Assembly (NCBI RefSeq): GCF_000382225.1
Contig: NZ_KB907817.1
Coordinates: 23,741 to 87,740, forward strand
DNA length: 64,000 bases
Reading direction: 5' to 3'
Source: Hymenobacter aerophilus DSM 13606
Lineage (GTDB): Bacteria; Bacteroidota; Bacteroidia; Cytophagales; Hymenobacteraceae
Part shown: positions 1 through 8,600 of the stretch, piece after piece
Numbering within the stretch: position 1 is the stretch's first letter
How the letters are laid out: each line of letters starts with the position of its first letter
The notes under the pieces: model-generated
Seen by the model: only the letters and a program-made list of their open reading frames with translations
The model's database searches: none
Told to the model about the DNA's origin: nothing
Translations under genes and position numbers: made by a program

Positions 1-435
1 GCCGGTCTGGCCGAAACGGGCGTTTTCGGCGGCAATGGTCAGGTCGCAGACGACGTGCAGCACGTGGCCGCCGCCGATGGCCCAGCCGGCCACCATGGCA
101 ATTACGGGCTTGGGCAAGGACCGAATCAGCTTCTGCAGATCGAGCACGTTGAGGCGGGGCACGGCGTCCTCGCCCACGTAGCCGCCGTGGCCGCGCACGC
201 TCTGGTCGCCGCCCGAGCAGAAGGCCTTGCCGCCCTCGCCGCTGAACACCACCACGCCGATATCGGTCCGGTCGCGGCAGATGTGCATGGCCTCAATCAT
301 TTCCTGCACCGTGAGTGGGGTGAAGGCGTTGTGCACCTCGGGCCGGTTGATGCTGATTTTGGCGATGCCCCCGTGCTGGGTGAACAGGATTTCCTTGAAC
401 TCCTTGATGGGGGTCCAGTCAATTTTTTCTGACAT
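1..435 (-). CDS. menB: 1,4-dihydroxy-2-naphthoyl-CoA synthase MenB, N-terminal part
   Basis: Crotonase-fold enzyme that closes the second ring of the menaquinone head group, turning o-succinylbenzoyl-CoA into 1,4-dihydroxy-2-naphthoyl-CoA in the cytoplasm. About 145 residues are present, and the window edge cuts off the C-terminal part of a protein usually near 275 residues. Visible family motifs are [10 protein letters not shown] near residue 30, the oxyanion-hole segment [19 protein letters not shown] near 65-85, and [11 protein letters not shown] near 115-125. The ATG start lies 42 bases after the menD stop, so it is probably translated from the same message as menD and menF. The assignment to MenB rather than another crotonase is firm because of the SGGDQ motif and the neighbours. 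Confidence 0.95.
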   Translation of the reverse strand, partial: MSEKIDWTPIKEFKEILFTQHGGIAKISINRPEVHNAFTPLTVQEMIEAMHICRDRTDIGVVVFSGEGGKAFCSGGDQSVRGHGGYVGEDAVPRLNVLDLQKLIRSLPKPVIAMVAGWAIGGGHVLHVVCDLTIAAENARFGQTG

Positions 436-477
436 ATAAGAGAGGTTTTGCCTTCGCTGATGGGCGCGGAAGCGGTT

Positions 478-2346
478 CTACAATGAGGTGCGGACGAAGG
501 TACGGTACTGCTCAAAAAACGCGGCGTTGGTTTTCGAGTCGGTGAAGACTTCGAGCAGGGCCGCGCCGCCTTCCGCTGCAAAGAAAACCGGCAAGGCGGC
601 ATCTAGTTCAGCAAAAGTTGAAACCGGGAAGTAGCGCAACCCAAAATCGCGCGCCGTATTGGCGGCCGTCAGCGTCTGGCGCGTCTCGAAGAACTCCTCC
701 AGCTCGGGCTGCTGGCGCGGCCCATCAATGATGCGGAAGATGCCGCCCGCGTGGTTGTTAAGCAGAATAACGCGCAGGTTGGGCGTGGGGTAGTTGTGCC
801 AGAACGCGTTGCGGTCGTAGAAAAAGGCCACGTCGCCGGTGAGCAGCACCACCGGCCGGTCGGGCTGGGCCAAGGCCGCACCCACGGCCGTGCTCGTGCA
901 TCCGTCGATGCCGCTGGTGCCGCGGTTGGCAAACACCTCGGCCCCGTGCCCGGCCGGCAACCCCAGAATGTTGGCGTAGCGCACGGCCATGCTGTTGGCC
1001 AGGTGCAGCGCCGCGCCGTCGGGCAGCTGCTGCAGGGCCCGGAAGATGGTGGTGAACTCGTTGAAGGGCGGCTCGGGCTGCTGCATAAAGCCCGCCAGCA
1101 AGCCGCCGGCCCAGTTCTCGGCCGCCAGCCAGGGCCGCAGGTAAGAGGTTTTAGCGGTGTCAGCCTCAGTCGGCGCGGGCCAGCTCAGGCGGGGCCGCGG
1201 CGCCACGCGGGTGGCGTCGGCGGGCAGCACGTTGCGGTTCGGCCCGGTTGGCCCGGCAGCAAAGGCCGCATCATCATGCAGTTTGTCAGCATCTTCACGC
1301 TTAGCGCTAAGCGCGGCAAAGAAATCAGCCGGCTCCATGCGGATAACCTGGGTGAGCGACTGGAACGTGTCGGCCACCGGGCCGGCCGCCTGGATGTGCC
1401 AGTGTTGGGCCGGGCGGTGCTGGCGCAGAAAAAGCTTGAGGGCCTTGGAAATAAGCGACTGGCCGAAAGTGATGAGCAGCTCGGGCCGCAGCGCCTCCTT
1501 CAGGCCCGGCTCGGGCACCGCCAGAAACACATCCTGCCGGCCCACAAAACGCGGGTGCTGGTTGTGGCCGGTGGCGGCGGGCTGGTGCAGGTTGGCAATC
1601 AGGTCGCCGACTACCGGCACCTGCCAGGCGGTGGCAAACTGGCGCAGCGCCAACCGCAACGGCGCCTCGGCCGGGTGCTGGCCGCTCACCACCAGCATTC
1701 GGCCGGTATCGCGCAGGGTTTCGCGCAACTCCTGGAGCGCGGCGGCGGGCAGCTGGGGACGGCCGGGCAGCTCGCGCGTCACCTTCACCGTCCCAAACGC
1801 CAACTCCTCGCCGGGCTTGGGGTAGAAGGGCTCCCGCAGCGGAATATTCACCTGCACCGGCCCGGCCGGAAACTGCTCGGCCAGGTTGATGGCCTCACTC
1901 ACGAGGCGCGCCGCGTGCCACTCGGCGTCGGGGTGGCTGGTGTCAGCGGGGAAAGTGAACGAGCCCTTGGCGTGGCGGCCATAGAGGTCGGTCTGGCGGA
2001 TGGTCTGGCCGTCGAGCTGGTCAATCCATTCCGGGGGGCGGTCGGCGGTGAATACCACCAGCGGAATCTGCTGGAAAAATGCCTCCGCCACGGCCGGGGC
2101 ATAGTTGAGGCCGGCCGTGCCCGAGGTGCACACCAGCGCCACCGCCCGCCGCTGGGCCTGGGCCAGCCCCAAGCCGATAAAGGCGGCGGCCCGCTCATCG
2201 GGCACCGTGCGCACCGTAATGGCCGGGTGGCGCGCAAAGGCAATGGTCAGCGGCGCGCACCGGCTGCCCGGCGAAAGCACCACATCGGTAATGCCCAACT
2301 GCGCGCAGATTTCGGGGATATTATGAACGGCTTGCAGGGTAGACAC
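478..2346 (-). CDS. menD: SEPHCHC synthase MenD
   Basis: ThDP-dependent enzyme that joins isochorismate and 2-oxoglutarate to give 2-succinyl-5-enolpyruvyl-6-hydroxy-3-cyclohexene-1-carboxylate, the first committed step of menaquinone synthesis. At 622 residues it is somewhat longer than E. coli MenD. The N-terminal Pyr domain carries VVLSPGSRCAPLTIAF and CTSGTAGLNYAPAVAEAF. The C-terminal PP domain has LTGDVAFFYDRNAF, the ThDP/Mg-binding loop, near residue 500, and the middle domain is less conserved. menF lies upstream on the same strand and menB downstream. The gap to menF holds a palindromic repeat at 2380-2490, so the operon is interrupted by a hairpin. Confidence 0.96.
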   Translation of the reverse strand: MSTLQAVHNIPEICAQLGITDVVLSPGSRCAPLTIAFARHPAITVRTVPDERAAAFIGLGLAQAQRRAVALVCTSGTAGLNYAPAVAEAFFQQIPLVVFTADRPPEWIDQLDGQTIRQTDLYGRHAKGSFTFPADTSHPDAEWHAARLVSEAINLAEQFPAGPVQVNIPLREPFYPKPGEELAFGTVKVTRELPGRPQLPAAALQELRETLRDTGRMLVVSGQHPAEAPLRLALRQFATAWQVPVVGDLIANLHQPAATGHNQHPRFVGRQDVFLAVPEPGLKEALRPELLITFGQSLISKALKLFLRQHRPAQHWHIQAAGPVADTFQSLTQVIRMEPADFFAALSAKREDADKLHDDAAFAAGPTGPNRNVLPADATRVAPRPRLSWPAPTEADTAKTSYLRPWLAAENWAGGLLAGFMQQPEPPFNEFTTIFRALQQLPDGAALHLANSMAVRYANILGLPAGHGAEVFANRGTSGIDGCTSTAVGAALAQPDRPVVLLTGDVAFFYDRNAFWHNYPTPNLRVILLNNHAGGIFRIIDGPRQQPELEEFFETRQTLTAANTARDFGLRYFPVSTFAELDAALPVFFAAEGGAALLEVFTDSKTNAAFFEQYRTFVRTSL

Positions 2347-2379
2347 AGGGAACGGACTTGATTAGGTAAGGATAGAAAA

Positions 2380-2490
2380 GAACTGTCATGCTGAGGCTAC
2401 GAAGCATCTCGCGTGCAGTAGTAATTCTTTCGCTTGGAAGCTTGGCAACATCAGCAAGCGAGATGCTTCGTGACCTTAGCATGACAGTTC
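2380..2490. repeat. Type A intergenic palindrome (menF/menD junction)
   Basis: Arms 2380-2412 and 2458-2490 are inverted copies of 33 bases with three mismatches, around a 45-base loop. The core TGTCATGCTGAGG...GAAGCATCTCGC is a variant of the TCATTCTGAG...GAATCTCGCG family seen eight more times in the window. It lies inside a probable operon, so it may tune menD/menB expression by attenuation or RNA processing. No T-tract follows the hairpin. Confidence 0.85.
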
Positions 2491-2502
2491 AATAAGTGCT
2501 GG

Positions 2503-3717
2503 TTAACCCAGAACCGCCCCAATGGTCCGGAGTTTTAGCTCGGTTTCCTGCCACTCTTTGGCGGGGTCGGAGTCGGGGGTGAGGCCGGTGCCGGCGTAGA
2601 GCACGGCCTGCTCGGGGCGTAGTTGCAGGCAGCGCAGGTTTACGTAGAGGCGGGCCGCGCCGGGTTCGGGCAGGTTTACGGGGCCCAGGAAACCGGCGTA
2701 GTAGGCCCGGTCGTAGCCCTCGTGCTGCTTGATGAAGTCGAGGGCGGCCTGCCGGGGCATGCCGCTGACGGCCGAAGTGGGGTGCAGCAGCCGCAGCATA
2801 TCGGTGCCCAGCGTAGCGAAGGGCACGTTGCGCAAATCCACCGCAAAATCGGTGCGCAGGTGCAGCACGTCGCCGGCGGCCACGGTGCGCGGACCGGTTT
2901 CGTGGTACTCGCGCAGCCGCACTTGCTTGAAACAGTTCACGATGTAGCGCGCCACCAGCGCCTGCTCCTCAATTTCCTTCTGCCGCCAGATAGCCTCGCT
3001 AGGGGCGTGGCCCGGCAGCAGCGGCTGAGTGCCGGCCAGCGCCATGGTGCGGAATACCTGGTCTTCGCCCACCTCGGCCAGCACCTCGGGCGTGGCCCCC
3101 AGCCAGGTACCGGCGCCCGGCGCACTCACCAGCGACACGAATGCCGTGGGGTAACGTGCCTGCAGCTGCTCGAAGGCCCGCAGCGCATCGAACCCATCGG
3201 GCAGCGCCCGGTGCACGGCCCGACTCGACACCACTTTCTGCACCGTGCCGGCCCGCATGGCGTCCACTCCGGCCTGCACCAGCGCCTCGTATTCGGGCTG
3301 CGTGGCAGGCCGCGGGGCGTGGCGGGGCCGCACGTGCCAGGGCAGCGGGGCCGGGTCGGACAGCTCGGCAAACCGCTGCCGCAGCTCGGGCAGCCGGCTG
3401 ATGGCCGCCGCGTTCAGTCGCACTTCGTCGGGCCGGGCCAGGTCGAAATACAGGTCGGCGGGCAGAAACAGCGGCGGGTTGTGGTCGGAATCCTGAAAGG
3501 GGAAAAAGGCGAAACCGGCCGGGGCGCTGGCCTCCAGCGCCGGCGGCAACCCCACGTAGGCCGCCTCCACCCGCAAACTCAGGCACAGCCGGGCCGCCGC
3601 CTCGCCCGGCAGCCGCCACAGCGCCACCGGCCGGCCGCTGCTCAGGGCCAGCGCCACCAGCCGCCGCAGCCGCTGGGCCGGCGGCAAATCAGGGTTCCAG
3701 GCAACGGTTTGGAGCAT
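2503..3717 (-). CDS. menF: Isochorismate synthase MenF
   Basis: Chorismate-binding enzyme that isomerises chorismate to isochorismate, the entry point to menaquinone. About 404 residues. The C-terminal half carries the family signatures: KVVSSRAV near 165, GATPEVL near 215, MALAGTQ, KEIEEQALV, HPTSAVSGMPRQAAL near 320, and the ending TGLTPDSDPAKEWQETELK. The frame opens 15 codons earlier at 3762, but that ATG lies inside a palindromic repeat, and the protein reads naturally from MLQTVAWNPD, so 3717 is preferred. An entC-type role in siderophore synthesis is possible in general, but the menD-menB neighbourhood points to menaquinone. Confidence 0.92.
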   Translation of the reverse strand: MLQTVAWNPDLPPAQRLRRLVALALSSGRPVALWRLPGEAAARLCLSLRVEAAYVGLPPALEASAPAGFAFFPFQDSDHNPPLFLPADLYFDLARPDEVRLNAAAISRLPELRQRFAELSDPAPLPWHVRPRHAPRPATQPEYEALVQAGVDAMRAGTVQKVVSSRAVHRALPDGFDALRAFEQLQARYPTAFVSLVSAPGAGTWLGATPEVLAEVGEDQVFRTMALAGTQPLLPGHAPSEAIWRQKEIEEQALVARYIVNCFKQVRLREYHETGPRTVAAGDVLHLRTDFAVDLRNVPFATLGTDMLRLLHPTSAVSGMPRQAALDFIKQHEGYDRAYYAGFLGPVNLPEPGAARLYVNLRCLQLRPEQAVLYAGTGLTPDSDPAKEWQETELKLRTIGAVLG

Positions 3718-3756
3718 AGTGGGGTGACTGGGAGGGTTGATAGAAGTATAAGGGGG

Positions 3757-3887
3757 CGTCATTCAGAGCATGTGGCGCATAGAGCCAGGGACGAAGAATC
3801 TCGCGTGCTGACGTTAAAGGGCTCGTGTAACATCAGCGCGTGAGATTCTTCGTCCCTGGCTCTATGCGCCACATGCTCTGAATGACG
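3757..3887. repeat. Type A palindrome, expanded variant (menI/menF junction)
   Basis: Arms 3757-3805 and 3837-3887 are inverted copies of about 50 bases, almost perfect. Compared with other type A copies, this one carries an extra segment (ATGTGGCGCATAGAGCCAGG) in the middle of the arm, and the complement of that insert is present in the other arm. The insert therefore arose in, or was copied to, both arms. The loop is about 31 bases. Confidence 0.88.
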
Positions 3888-3902
3888 TTCTTTTTCTCGC
3901 TA

Positions 3903-4316
3903 CTAGATATCAATCACCGCCATGGTAATGCGGCTGATGCAGACCAGGGCGCCGGTTTGCTCGTGCGTGATGCGGATTTCCCAGACCTGGGTGCGGCGGC
4001 CCACGTGCAGAGCCGTGGCCCGACCGACGACGTGGCCGTCGCGCACGCCTTTAATGTGGTTGGCGTTGATTTCGAGGCCCACGCAGGCTTGTTTGGTGGG
4101 GTCGGGCAGGCGGGTGTGGGCGGCAATGCTGCCGAGCGTTTCGGCCAGCGCCACCGAGGCGCCGCCGTGCAGCAGGCCCATCGGCTGGTGGGTGCGGCCA
4201 TCAACCGGCATGCGGCCTTCGAGGTAGTCCTCCGTGAAAGCCGTTAGCTCGATGCCGAGCGCGTCGGCCAGGGTGGGGCGGGTGCTTACCCAGTGGTTGA
4301 GTTGGTCGAGAGTCAT
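3903..4316 (-). CDS. Hotdog-fold thioesterase, probable DHNA-CoA thioesterase (MenI-like)
   Basis: PaaI/YbdB-type acyl-CoA thioesterase of 137 residues. The sequence shows PMGLLHGGASVALAETLGS, the classic hotdog helix segment with HGG and the catalytic Glu/Asp region, followed by GLEINANHIKGVRDG and GRRTQVWEIRI. In this position next to menF-menD-menB the likely substrate is 1,4-dihydroxy-2-naphthoyl-CoA, giving DHNA for prenylation; this is inference from context. The start at 4316 (MTLDQLNHW) is preferred over an upstream ATG at 4367, whose extra residues would be encoded by a low-complexity intergenic repeat. Confidence 0.85.
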   Translation of the reverse strand: MTLDQLNHWVSTRPTLADALGIELTAFTEDYLEGRMPVDGRTHQPMGLLHGGASVALAETLGSIAAHTRLPDPTKQACVGLEINANHIKGVRDGHVVGRATALHVGRRTQVWEIRITHEQTGALVCISRITMAVIDI

Positions 4317-4336
4317 CGGGAGCAGGAAAGAATTTT

Positions 4337-4419
4337 TAAGCTTCAAGCGACAAGCCACAAGCTGCAAGCCCGTTCAAGTAGCTTGCAGCTTATAGCCGAA
4401 AGCTTGTAGCTTTAGAAGC
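4337..4419. repeat. Phrase palindrome, AAGCTTC/CAAGC family
   Basis: The left half is a run of degenerate heptamers (AAGCTTC, AAGCGAC, AAGCCAC, AAGCTGC) and the right half (GCTTGCAGCTTATAGC and on) is its imperfect inverted copy. It sits between two divergently transcribed genes, so it cannot act as a transcription terminator for either. A second copy of this family is at 39013-39088. Confidence 0.75.
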
Positions 4420-4452
4420 ACTTTAAGCGTAAACCGCAAAACTAGGGGGAAA

Positions 4453-5067
4453 GTGAGCGTCAAAAAAATATACCTGATCCGGCACGGCCAAACCGACTTC
4501 AACGTGCGCGGCATCGTGCAGGGCAGCGGCGTCGACTCGTCGCTCAATGAAGCCGGGCGGCGGCAGGCGGCGCGCTTTTTCGCCGCCTACGGCCACGTGC
4601 CCTTCGATAAGGTATATACTTCGCTGCTGCGCCGCACCCACGAGTCGGTGGCGGGTTTCCTGGACCTGGGCCTGCCGCACGAGGCGCACGGGGCTCTAAA
4701 CGAAATCGGCTGGGGCACCCGCGAGGGCACCCGCATCACGCCCGAAGAAGACGAGGAATACCACGGCGTGCTCCAGAGCTGGCGCGCGGGCAACACAACC
4801 ACGGCCCTCGAAGGCGGCGAAAGTCCCGATGAAGTAGCCACCCGGCAGCGCCCGTTTATCGAGCTGCTCACCGGCCGGCCCCACGAGCAGACGGTGCTCG
4901 TGTGCATGCACGGCCGGGCCATGCGGGTGCTGCTGTGCCAGCTGCTGCACTACCCGCTCAGCCAGATGGAAAACTTCGAGCACCACAACCTGGGCCTCTA
5001 CGAGCTGGAATTTACCGGCTCGCTGTTCACGGTGCGCAATTTCCTCGACGTGCGCCATCTGGCTTAA
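4453..5067 (+). CDS. Histidine phosphatase superfamily protein
   Basis: Branch-1 histidine phosphatase (phosphoglycerate mutase-like) of 204 residues. The catalytic RHGQTDFNVRG motif is at residues 10-20 with the phospho-accepting His, and the second catalytic His is in VCMHGRAMRVLL near residue 150. ETPDE-like residues GGESPDEVATR lie between. Length and motifs fit cofactor-dependent phosphatases of the CobC/GpmB type, but the substrate cannot be told from sequence. Translation starts at a GTG just after an AGGGGGAAA purine stretch, one of the few plausible ribosome-binding sites in the window. The men genes diverge on its left. Confidence 0.9.
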   Translation: MSVKKIYLIRHGQTDFNVRGIVQGSGVDSSLNEAGRRQAARFFAAYGHVPFDKVYTSLLRRTHESVAGFLDLGLPHEAHGALNEIGWGTREGTRITPEEDEEYHGVLQSWRAGNTTTALEGGESPDEVATRQRPFIELLTGRPHEQTVLVCMHGRAMRVLLCQLLHYPLSQMENFEHHNLGLYELEFTGSLFTVRNFLDVRHLA

Positions 5068-5305
5068 CCCGGGCGCTTTATAGGTGAATGCGGGCCTTCA
5101 TGTAGCTGAAGCCTTTTGCCATTTCACGCAGTGATCCGGGGCGGATGGCGCAGGGTTTTGGGGTGGCCGTTGAACGACCCTGCGACACCCTGCGCCACCC
5201 ACTGCAAAACACGGCGTGAACCAAAACAGGCAGGAAAGTGGCTGCCGGCAATTGCCGGGGCGAAAATTCGCCCCGGCGCCGGCTGGTTCGGCCGGAGCGG
5301 TTTGG

Positions 5306-5336
5306 TTTGCTCCCCCGAAAATTCGGGCTAATTTTG
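5306..5336 (+). promoter_or_regulatory. Bacteroidota-type promoter of the PDH E2 gene
   Basis: A TTTG at 5306-5309, a 19-base spacer and TAATTTTG at 5329-5336 match the Bacteroidota -33/-7 promoter (TTTG, 19-20 bases, TAnnTTTG). The expected transcript start is near 5343, leaving a leader of about 24 bases before the ATG at 5367. The rest of 5068-5305 shows no gene, only weak inverted GCAGGG/CCCTGC repeats near 5150-5200. Confidence 0.7.
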
Positions 5337-5366
5337 GCCCTATTCTATTCAACGACGACGACGCAG

Positions 5367-7208
5367 ATGGCCGAACTCATAAAAATGCCCAAGATGAGCG
5401 ACACAATGACCGAAGGGGTTATTGCGGCGTGGCTCAAAAAAGTAGGCGATAAAGTAAAATCCGGCGACGTGCTGGCCGAGGTGGAAACCGACAAGGCCAC
5501 CATGGAGCTCGAAAACTACGAGGATGGCACCCTGCTCTACGTCGGCCCCAAGGAAGGCGAGGCCGTGGTAGTAAACGGCCTGCTGGCCGTGGTGGGCAAG
5601 GAAGGCGAGGACATTACGGCCCTGCTGAAAGACGCCCAGGCCGAAACCGCCCAGCTCGAAGCCGGCGAATCGGAAGATGCTCCGGCCGCCGAGGCGCCCG
5701 CTCCGGCCGCTAAGCCGGAAGCTGCCGCGCCGGCCCCGGCTGCTGCCTCGGCTGCTCCCAAGGCTGAGGCTCCTAAAGCCGCGGCGGCCCCGGCCGGCAA
5801 CGGCAAAAAGGCCACGGTTATCCGGATGCCCAAAATGAGCGACACTATGACCGAGGGCACCATTGCCGCTTGGCTGAAAAAGGTAGGTGACAAGGTGAAA
5901 TCGGGCGATGTGCTGGCCGAAGTAGAAACCGATAAGGCCACCATGGAGCTGGATAACTACGAAGACGGCACCCTGCTCTACATCGGCCCGAAAGAAGGCG
6001 AGGCCGTGGCCGTGGATGGCGTGCTGGCCATCATTGGCGAAGAAGGCGCCGACGTGCAGGCCCTGCTCGGCGGCCAGGATGCCGCGGCCGGCGCTTCGGC
6101 CGCCGACGAGTCGGCCACCGAGCGCTCGGAAACCGAAAACGCCGAGCGCCCCGCCGAAATCCGGGCCGAGGCCAAGGCCACCGGCCAGCCGGTGGGCAGC
6201 GTAAGCACCAGCCAAGCCGCCTCGGCGCCGACCGCCAACGGTGGCCGCATTTTCGCTTCGCCGCTGGCCAAAAGCATTGCCAAGGATAAAGGCATCGACC
6301 TGGCAACCATCAAAGGTTCGGGCGAAAACGGCCGCATCGTGTCGCGCGATCTGGAGGACGTAACCGCTTCAGCCCAGCCAGCCCAGGCTGCGCCGGCCGC
6401 TACCGCTCCGGCTGCCTCGGCGCCGGCGGCGGCTGCCCCGCAGTCCGAGTACATCAAGGCCGCGCTGCCCGAACAGGCCGCCCCGAAAGCCGCCGCGCCG
6501 GCTGCTTCGGCTGGCCAGCCCGCCGAGGGCACCTACACCGATACGCCGGTGTCGCAGATGCGCAAGGTAATTGCCCGCCGCCTCTCCGAAAGCCTGTTTA
6601 CGGCCCCGCATTTCTATCTGACGATGGAAATTCTGATGGACCGGGCCATGGAAGTGCGCACCCAGCTCAACGAGCTTTCGCCCGTCAAGCTCAGCTTCAA
6701 CGACCTCGTTATCAAGGCGGCGGCCGTGGCGCTCAAGCAGCACCCGGCCGTCAATTCCTCGTGGCTGGGCGACAAAATCCGCCAGAATAAAGTCGTGAAT
6801 ATCGGCGTGGCCGTAGCCGTGGATGAGGGCCTGCTGGTGCCGGTGGTGCGCAACGCCGACGGTAAGGGCATGTCGCAGATTGCCACCGAGGTGAAGGAGC
6901 TGGCCGGCAAGGCCAAGAGCAAGAAGCTGCAGCCCGCCGAGTGGGAGGGCAGCACCTTCACCATCTCCAACCTGGGCATGTTCGGCATCGACGAGTTCAC
7001 GGCCATCATCAACCCGCCGGATGCCTGCATCCTGGCCGTGGGCGGCATCAAGCAGACGGCCGTAGTGAAGAACGGTGAGCTGGCCGTGGGCAACATCATG
7101 AAAGTAACGCTCAGCTGCGACCACCGCGTAGTGGACGGCGCCACCGGTGCGGCCTTCCTGCAGACGCTCAAGAGCCTGCTCGAAGACCCGTTGCGGATGC
7201 TGATTTAA
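5367..7208 (+). CDS. pdhC: Pyruvate dehydrogenase E2, dihydrolipoyl acetyltransferase, two lipoyl domains
   Basis: Core subunit of the 2-oxoacid dehydrogenase complex that moves acetyl groups from lipoamide to CoA. Of 613 residues, two lipoyl domains lie near 1-80 and 155-235, each with the lipoylation motif ETDKATMEL, joined by Ala/Pro-rich linkers. A peripheral subunit-binding domain (FASPLAKSIAKDKGIDL) is near 295-330 and the acyltransferase domain fills 395-613, with catalytic His in CDHRVVDGATGAAFL and the FTISNLGMFGIDEF motif. The start at 5367 is chosen because a lipoyl domain begins with MAELIKMPKMSDTMTEG and a promoter ends 30 bases before it; the frame is open further upstream without family similarity. 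The E1 genes are not adjacent. Confidence 0.94.
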   Translation: MAELIKMPKMSDTMTEGVIAAWLKKVGDKVKSGDVLAEVETDKATMELENYEDGTLLYVGPKEGEAVVVNGLLAVVGKEGEDITALLKDAQAETAQLEAGESEDAPAAEAPAPAAKPEAAAPAPAAASAAPKAEAPKAAAAPAGNGKKATVIRMPKMSDTMTEGTIAAWLKKVGDKVKSGDVLAEVETDKATMELDNYEDGTLLYIGPKEGEAVAVDGVLAIIGEEGADVQALLGGQDAAAGASAADESATERSETENAERPAEIRAEAKATGQPVGSVSTSQAASAPTANGGRIFASPLAKSIAKDKGIDLATIKGSGENGRIVSRDLEDVTASAQPAQAAPAATAPAASAPAAAAPQSEYIKAALPEQAAPKAAAPAASAGQPAEGTYTDTPVSQMRKVIARRLSESLFTAPHFYLTMEILMDRAMEVRTQLNELSPVKLSFNDLVIKAAAVALKQHPAVNSSWLGDKIRQNKVVNIGVAVAVDEGLLVPVVRNADGKGMSQIATEVKELAGKAKSKKLQPAEWEGSTFTISNLGMFGIDEFTAIINPPDACILAVGGIKQTAVVKNGELAVGNIMKVTLSCDHRVVDGATGAAFLQTLKSLLEDPLRMLI

Positions 7209-7220
7209 TTTCAACCCACC

Positions 7221-7327
7221 GTCATCCTCCATCTTGCGGCCGCAGCGCGAAGGACCTTATCACGTAAAAAGAGTCGTTATAACGGCTGTTCTCACGCGAT
7301 AAGGTCCTTCGCGCTGCTCAGGATGAC
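7221..7327. repeat. Type A palindrome (pdhC/hslV junction)
   Basis: GTCATCCTCC...GCAGCGCGAAGGACCTTATC is answered by GATAAGGTCCTTCGCGCTGCTCAGGATGAC. The left arm carries about 11 extra bases (near 7230-7240) that are missing from the right arm, unlike the near-perfect copies elsewhere. It is this family's TCATCCTGAGC...AAGGACCT subtype, shared with 12265-12360. Confidence 0.82.
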
Positions 7328-7349
7328 ATACTTTTAACCGATAACCGAC

Positions 7350-7886
7350 ATGAGAATCCGCTCAACTACCGTCCTGGGCATCCGCCACAACGGCGAAGTG
7401 GCCCTCGGCGCCGACGGCCAGGCCACCATGGACAAGCACGTGGCCAAAAGCAACGTGCGCAAAGTGCGCAAGCTGCACGACGGCAAAGTGGTTACCGGCT
7501 TTGCCGGCTCTACGGCCGATGCCTTTATGCTGCTCGATAAGTTCGAGGAGAAGCTTTCGGGCTACAACGGCCAGCTGCGCCGCGCCGCCATCGAGCTGGC
7601 CAAGGAGTGGCGCAAAGACCAGTACCTGCGCAAGCTCGAAGCTATGATGGTCGTCTGCGATAAGGACGAGCTGCTCATCATTGCCGGCACCGGCGACGTG
7701 CTGGAGCCCGACAACGACGTGGCCGCCATCGGCTCGGGCTCGATGTACGCTCAGGCCGCCGCGCTGGCCCTTAAAAAGCACGCCCCCCACCTCTCGGCCC
7801 GCCAGATGGTAGAGGAGGCCCTGCACATCGCCGCCGACATCTGCATCTACACCAACCACAACCTCATGATTGAGCAGCCGGTATAG
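7350..7886 (+). CDS. hslV: ATP-dependent protease subunit HslV
   Basis: Proteasome-like peptidase of the HslUV complex, 178 residues, the normal size. The N-terminal nucleophile is the Thr in STTVLGIRHNGEVALGADGQAT. It lies at residue 6, so five residues must be removed to expose it, whereas in E. coli only Met is removed. Lys in KVRKLHDGKVVTGFAGSTADAF and the GSGSMYAQAAALAL helix are typical. The ATPase partner hslU is not adjacent, so the two genes are separated in this genome. A type A palindrome ends 23 bases before the ATG. Confidence 0.95.
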   Translation: MRIRSTTVLGIRHNGEVALGADGQATMDKHVAKSNVRKVRKLHDGKVVTGFAGSTADAFMLLDKFEEKLSGYNGQLRRAAIELAKEWRKDQYLRKLEAMMVVCDKDELLIIAGTGDVLEPDNDVAAIGSGSMYAQAAALALKKHAPHLSARQMVEEALHIAADICIYTNHNLMIEQPV

Positions 7887-7957
7887 GTATTGGCCAATCA
7901 ACCGTTAGGACCCCTGTTCAAAGGTGAAATCAGCTTGCTCTAAAAGTTTGTGTGCGC

Positions 7958-8458
7958 ATGAAAAAGAAGAAAAGATTTGATTTTGAGGCCCTGGGTGAAT
8001 TGGTGCGGGCCGACACGCAGGAATTTCTTGACACCTACGCTACAACATACCCCAACGACGGCCCGCTACTGGCTTTCTGCCTGTACTTTGACTCGCAGGG
8101 TGGCATTCACAGCTTGGTGTTACCGCAGAAGGCGGTGAGCAAAGACATAACCATCGACGATACGGCCACTTGGTTTAAGTATGCTGACCACGTGGAGGCG
8201 CCTTTCTCGGAGCGCACTGAAGAATTGCTGAGTGAGTATGAAGAGGTGTTCTGGGACGATGAGGCCGATGAAGAGGAAAATGAAGCGGTAATCCAGCAGT
8301 TTCACCAGATGATTACAGGCATTGTGCAGCAGCTGACTTTCGAAAAGGTGCCGAAAACCGACGATTTCATCTTCCACGCCGATGCGATGGACGAGGATTA
8401 CGACGAGTGGAACGCTACAATTCCGCCCGCGCTTCTAAAAAAGCATTTCGACCAGTAG
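7958..8458 (+). CDS. Hypothetical protein, DUF4303-like
   Basis: An acidic protein of 166 residues. The opening (RFDFEALGELVRADTQEFLDTYA) and LLAFCLYFDSQGG resemble the DUF4303 family found in polymorphic-toxin and immunity settings, but this is a recollection of pattern, not a search result. A stretch near 90-110 is very rich in Asp/Glu (WDDEADEEENE). No signal peptide or membrane segment is seen, so it is probably cytoplasmic. The ATG at 7958 is preferred to a GTG two codons earlier. Its GC is visibly lower than hslV's. Confidence 0.65.
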   Translation: MKKKKRFDFEALGELVRADTQEFLDTYATTYPNDGPLLAFCLYFDSQGGIHSLVLPQKAVSKDITIDDTATWFKYADHVEAPFSERTEELLSEYEEVFWDDEADEEENEAVIQQFHQMITGIVQQLTFEKVPKTDDFIFHADAMDEDYDEWNATIPPALLKKHFDQ

Positions 8459-8600
8459 GGCGTAGTGCCCCGACTGTTGTGAGCAACCCAGCCGCAATAG
8501 AACGCTATACAGAATCTTCGATGTACGCTTTTTATATTGAACGATTCAGGGGCCTTTTTTGATAGAAAACCGACACCCAACCTTTCTGACCTACGATTCG

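Noticed and set aside
751..2361. Long open frame of about 536 codons opposite menD
   Set aside because: High GC keeps the antisense frame open; its translation is Gly/Arg/His-rich with no domain, and menD is certain.
2380..2490. Rho-independent terminator for menF
   Set aside because: Loop of 45 bases, no T-tract, lies within an operon, and belongs to a dispersed family.
2623..3843. Open frame of about 400 codons opposite menF
   Set aside because: Antisense shadow of menF, low-complexity translation, runs into a palindrome.
8559..8600. TTG start of the deoxyhypusine-synthase-like gene
   Set aside because: Would add 14 residues not expected in the family; the ATG at 8601 fits better, though TTG cannot be excluded.
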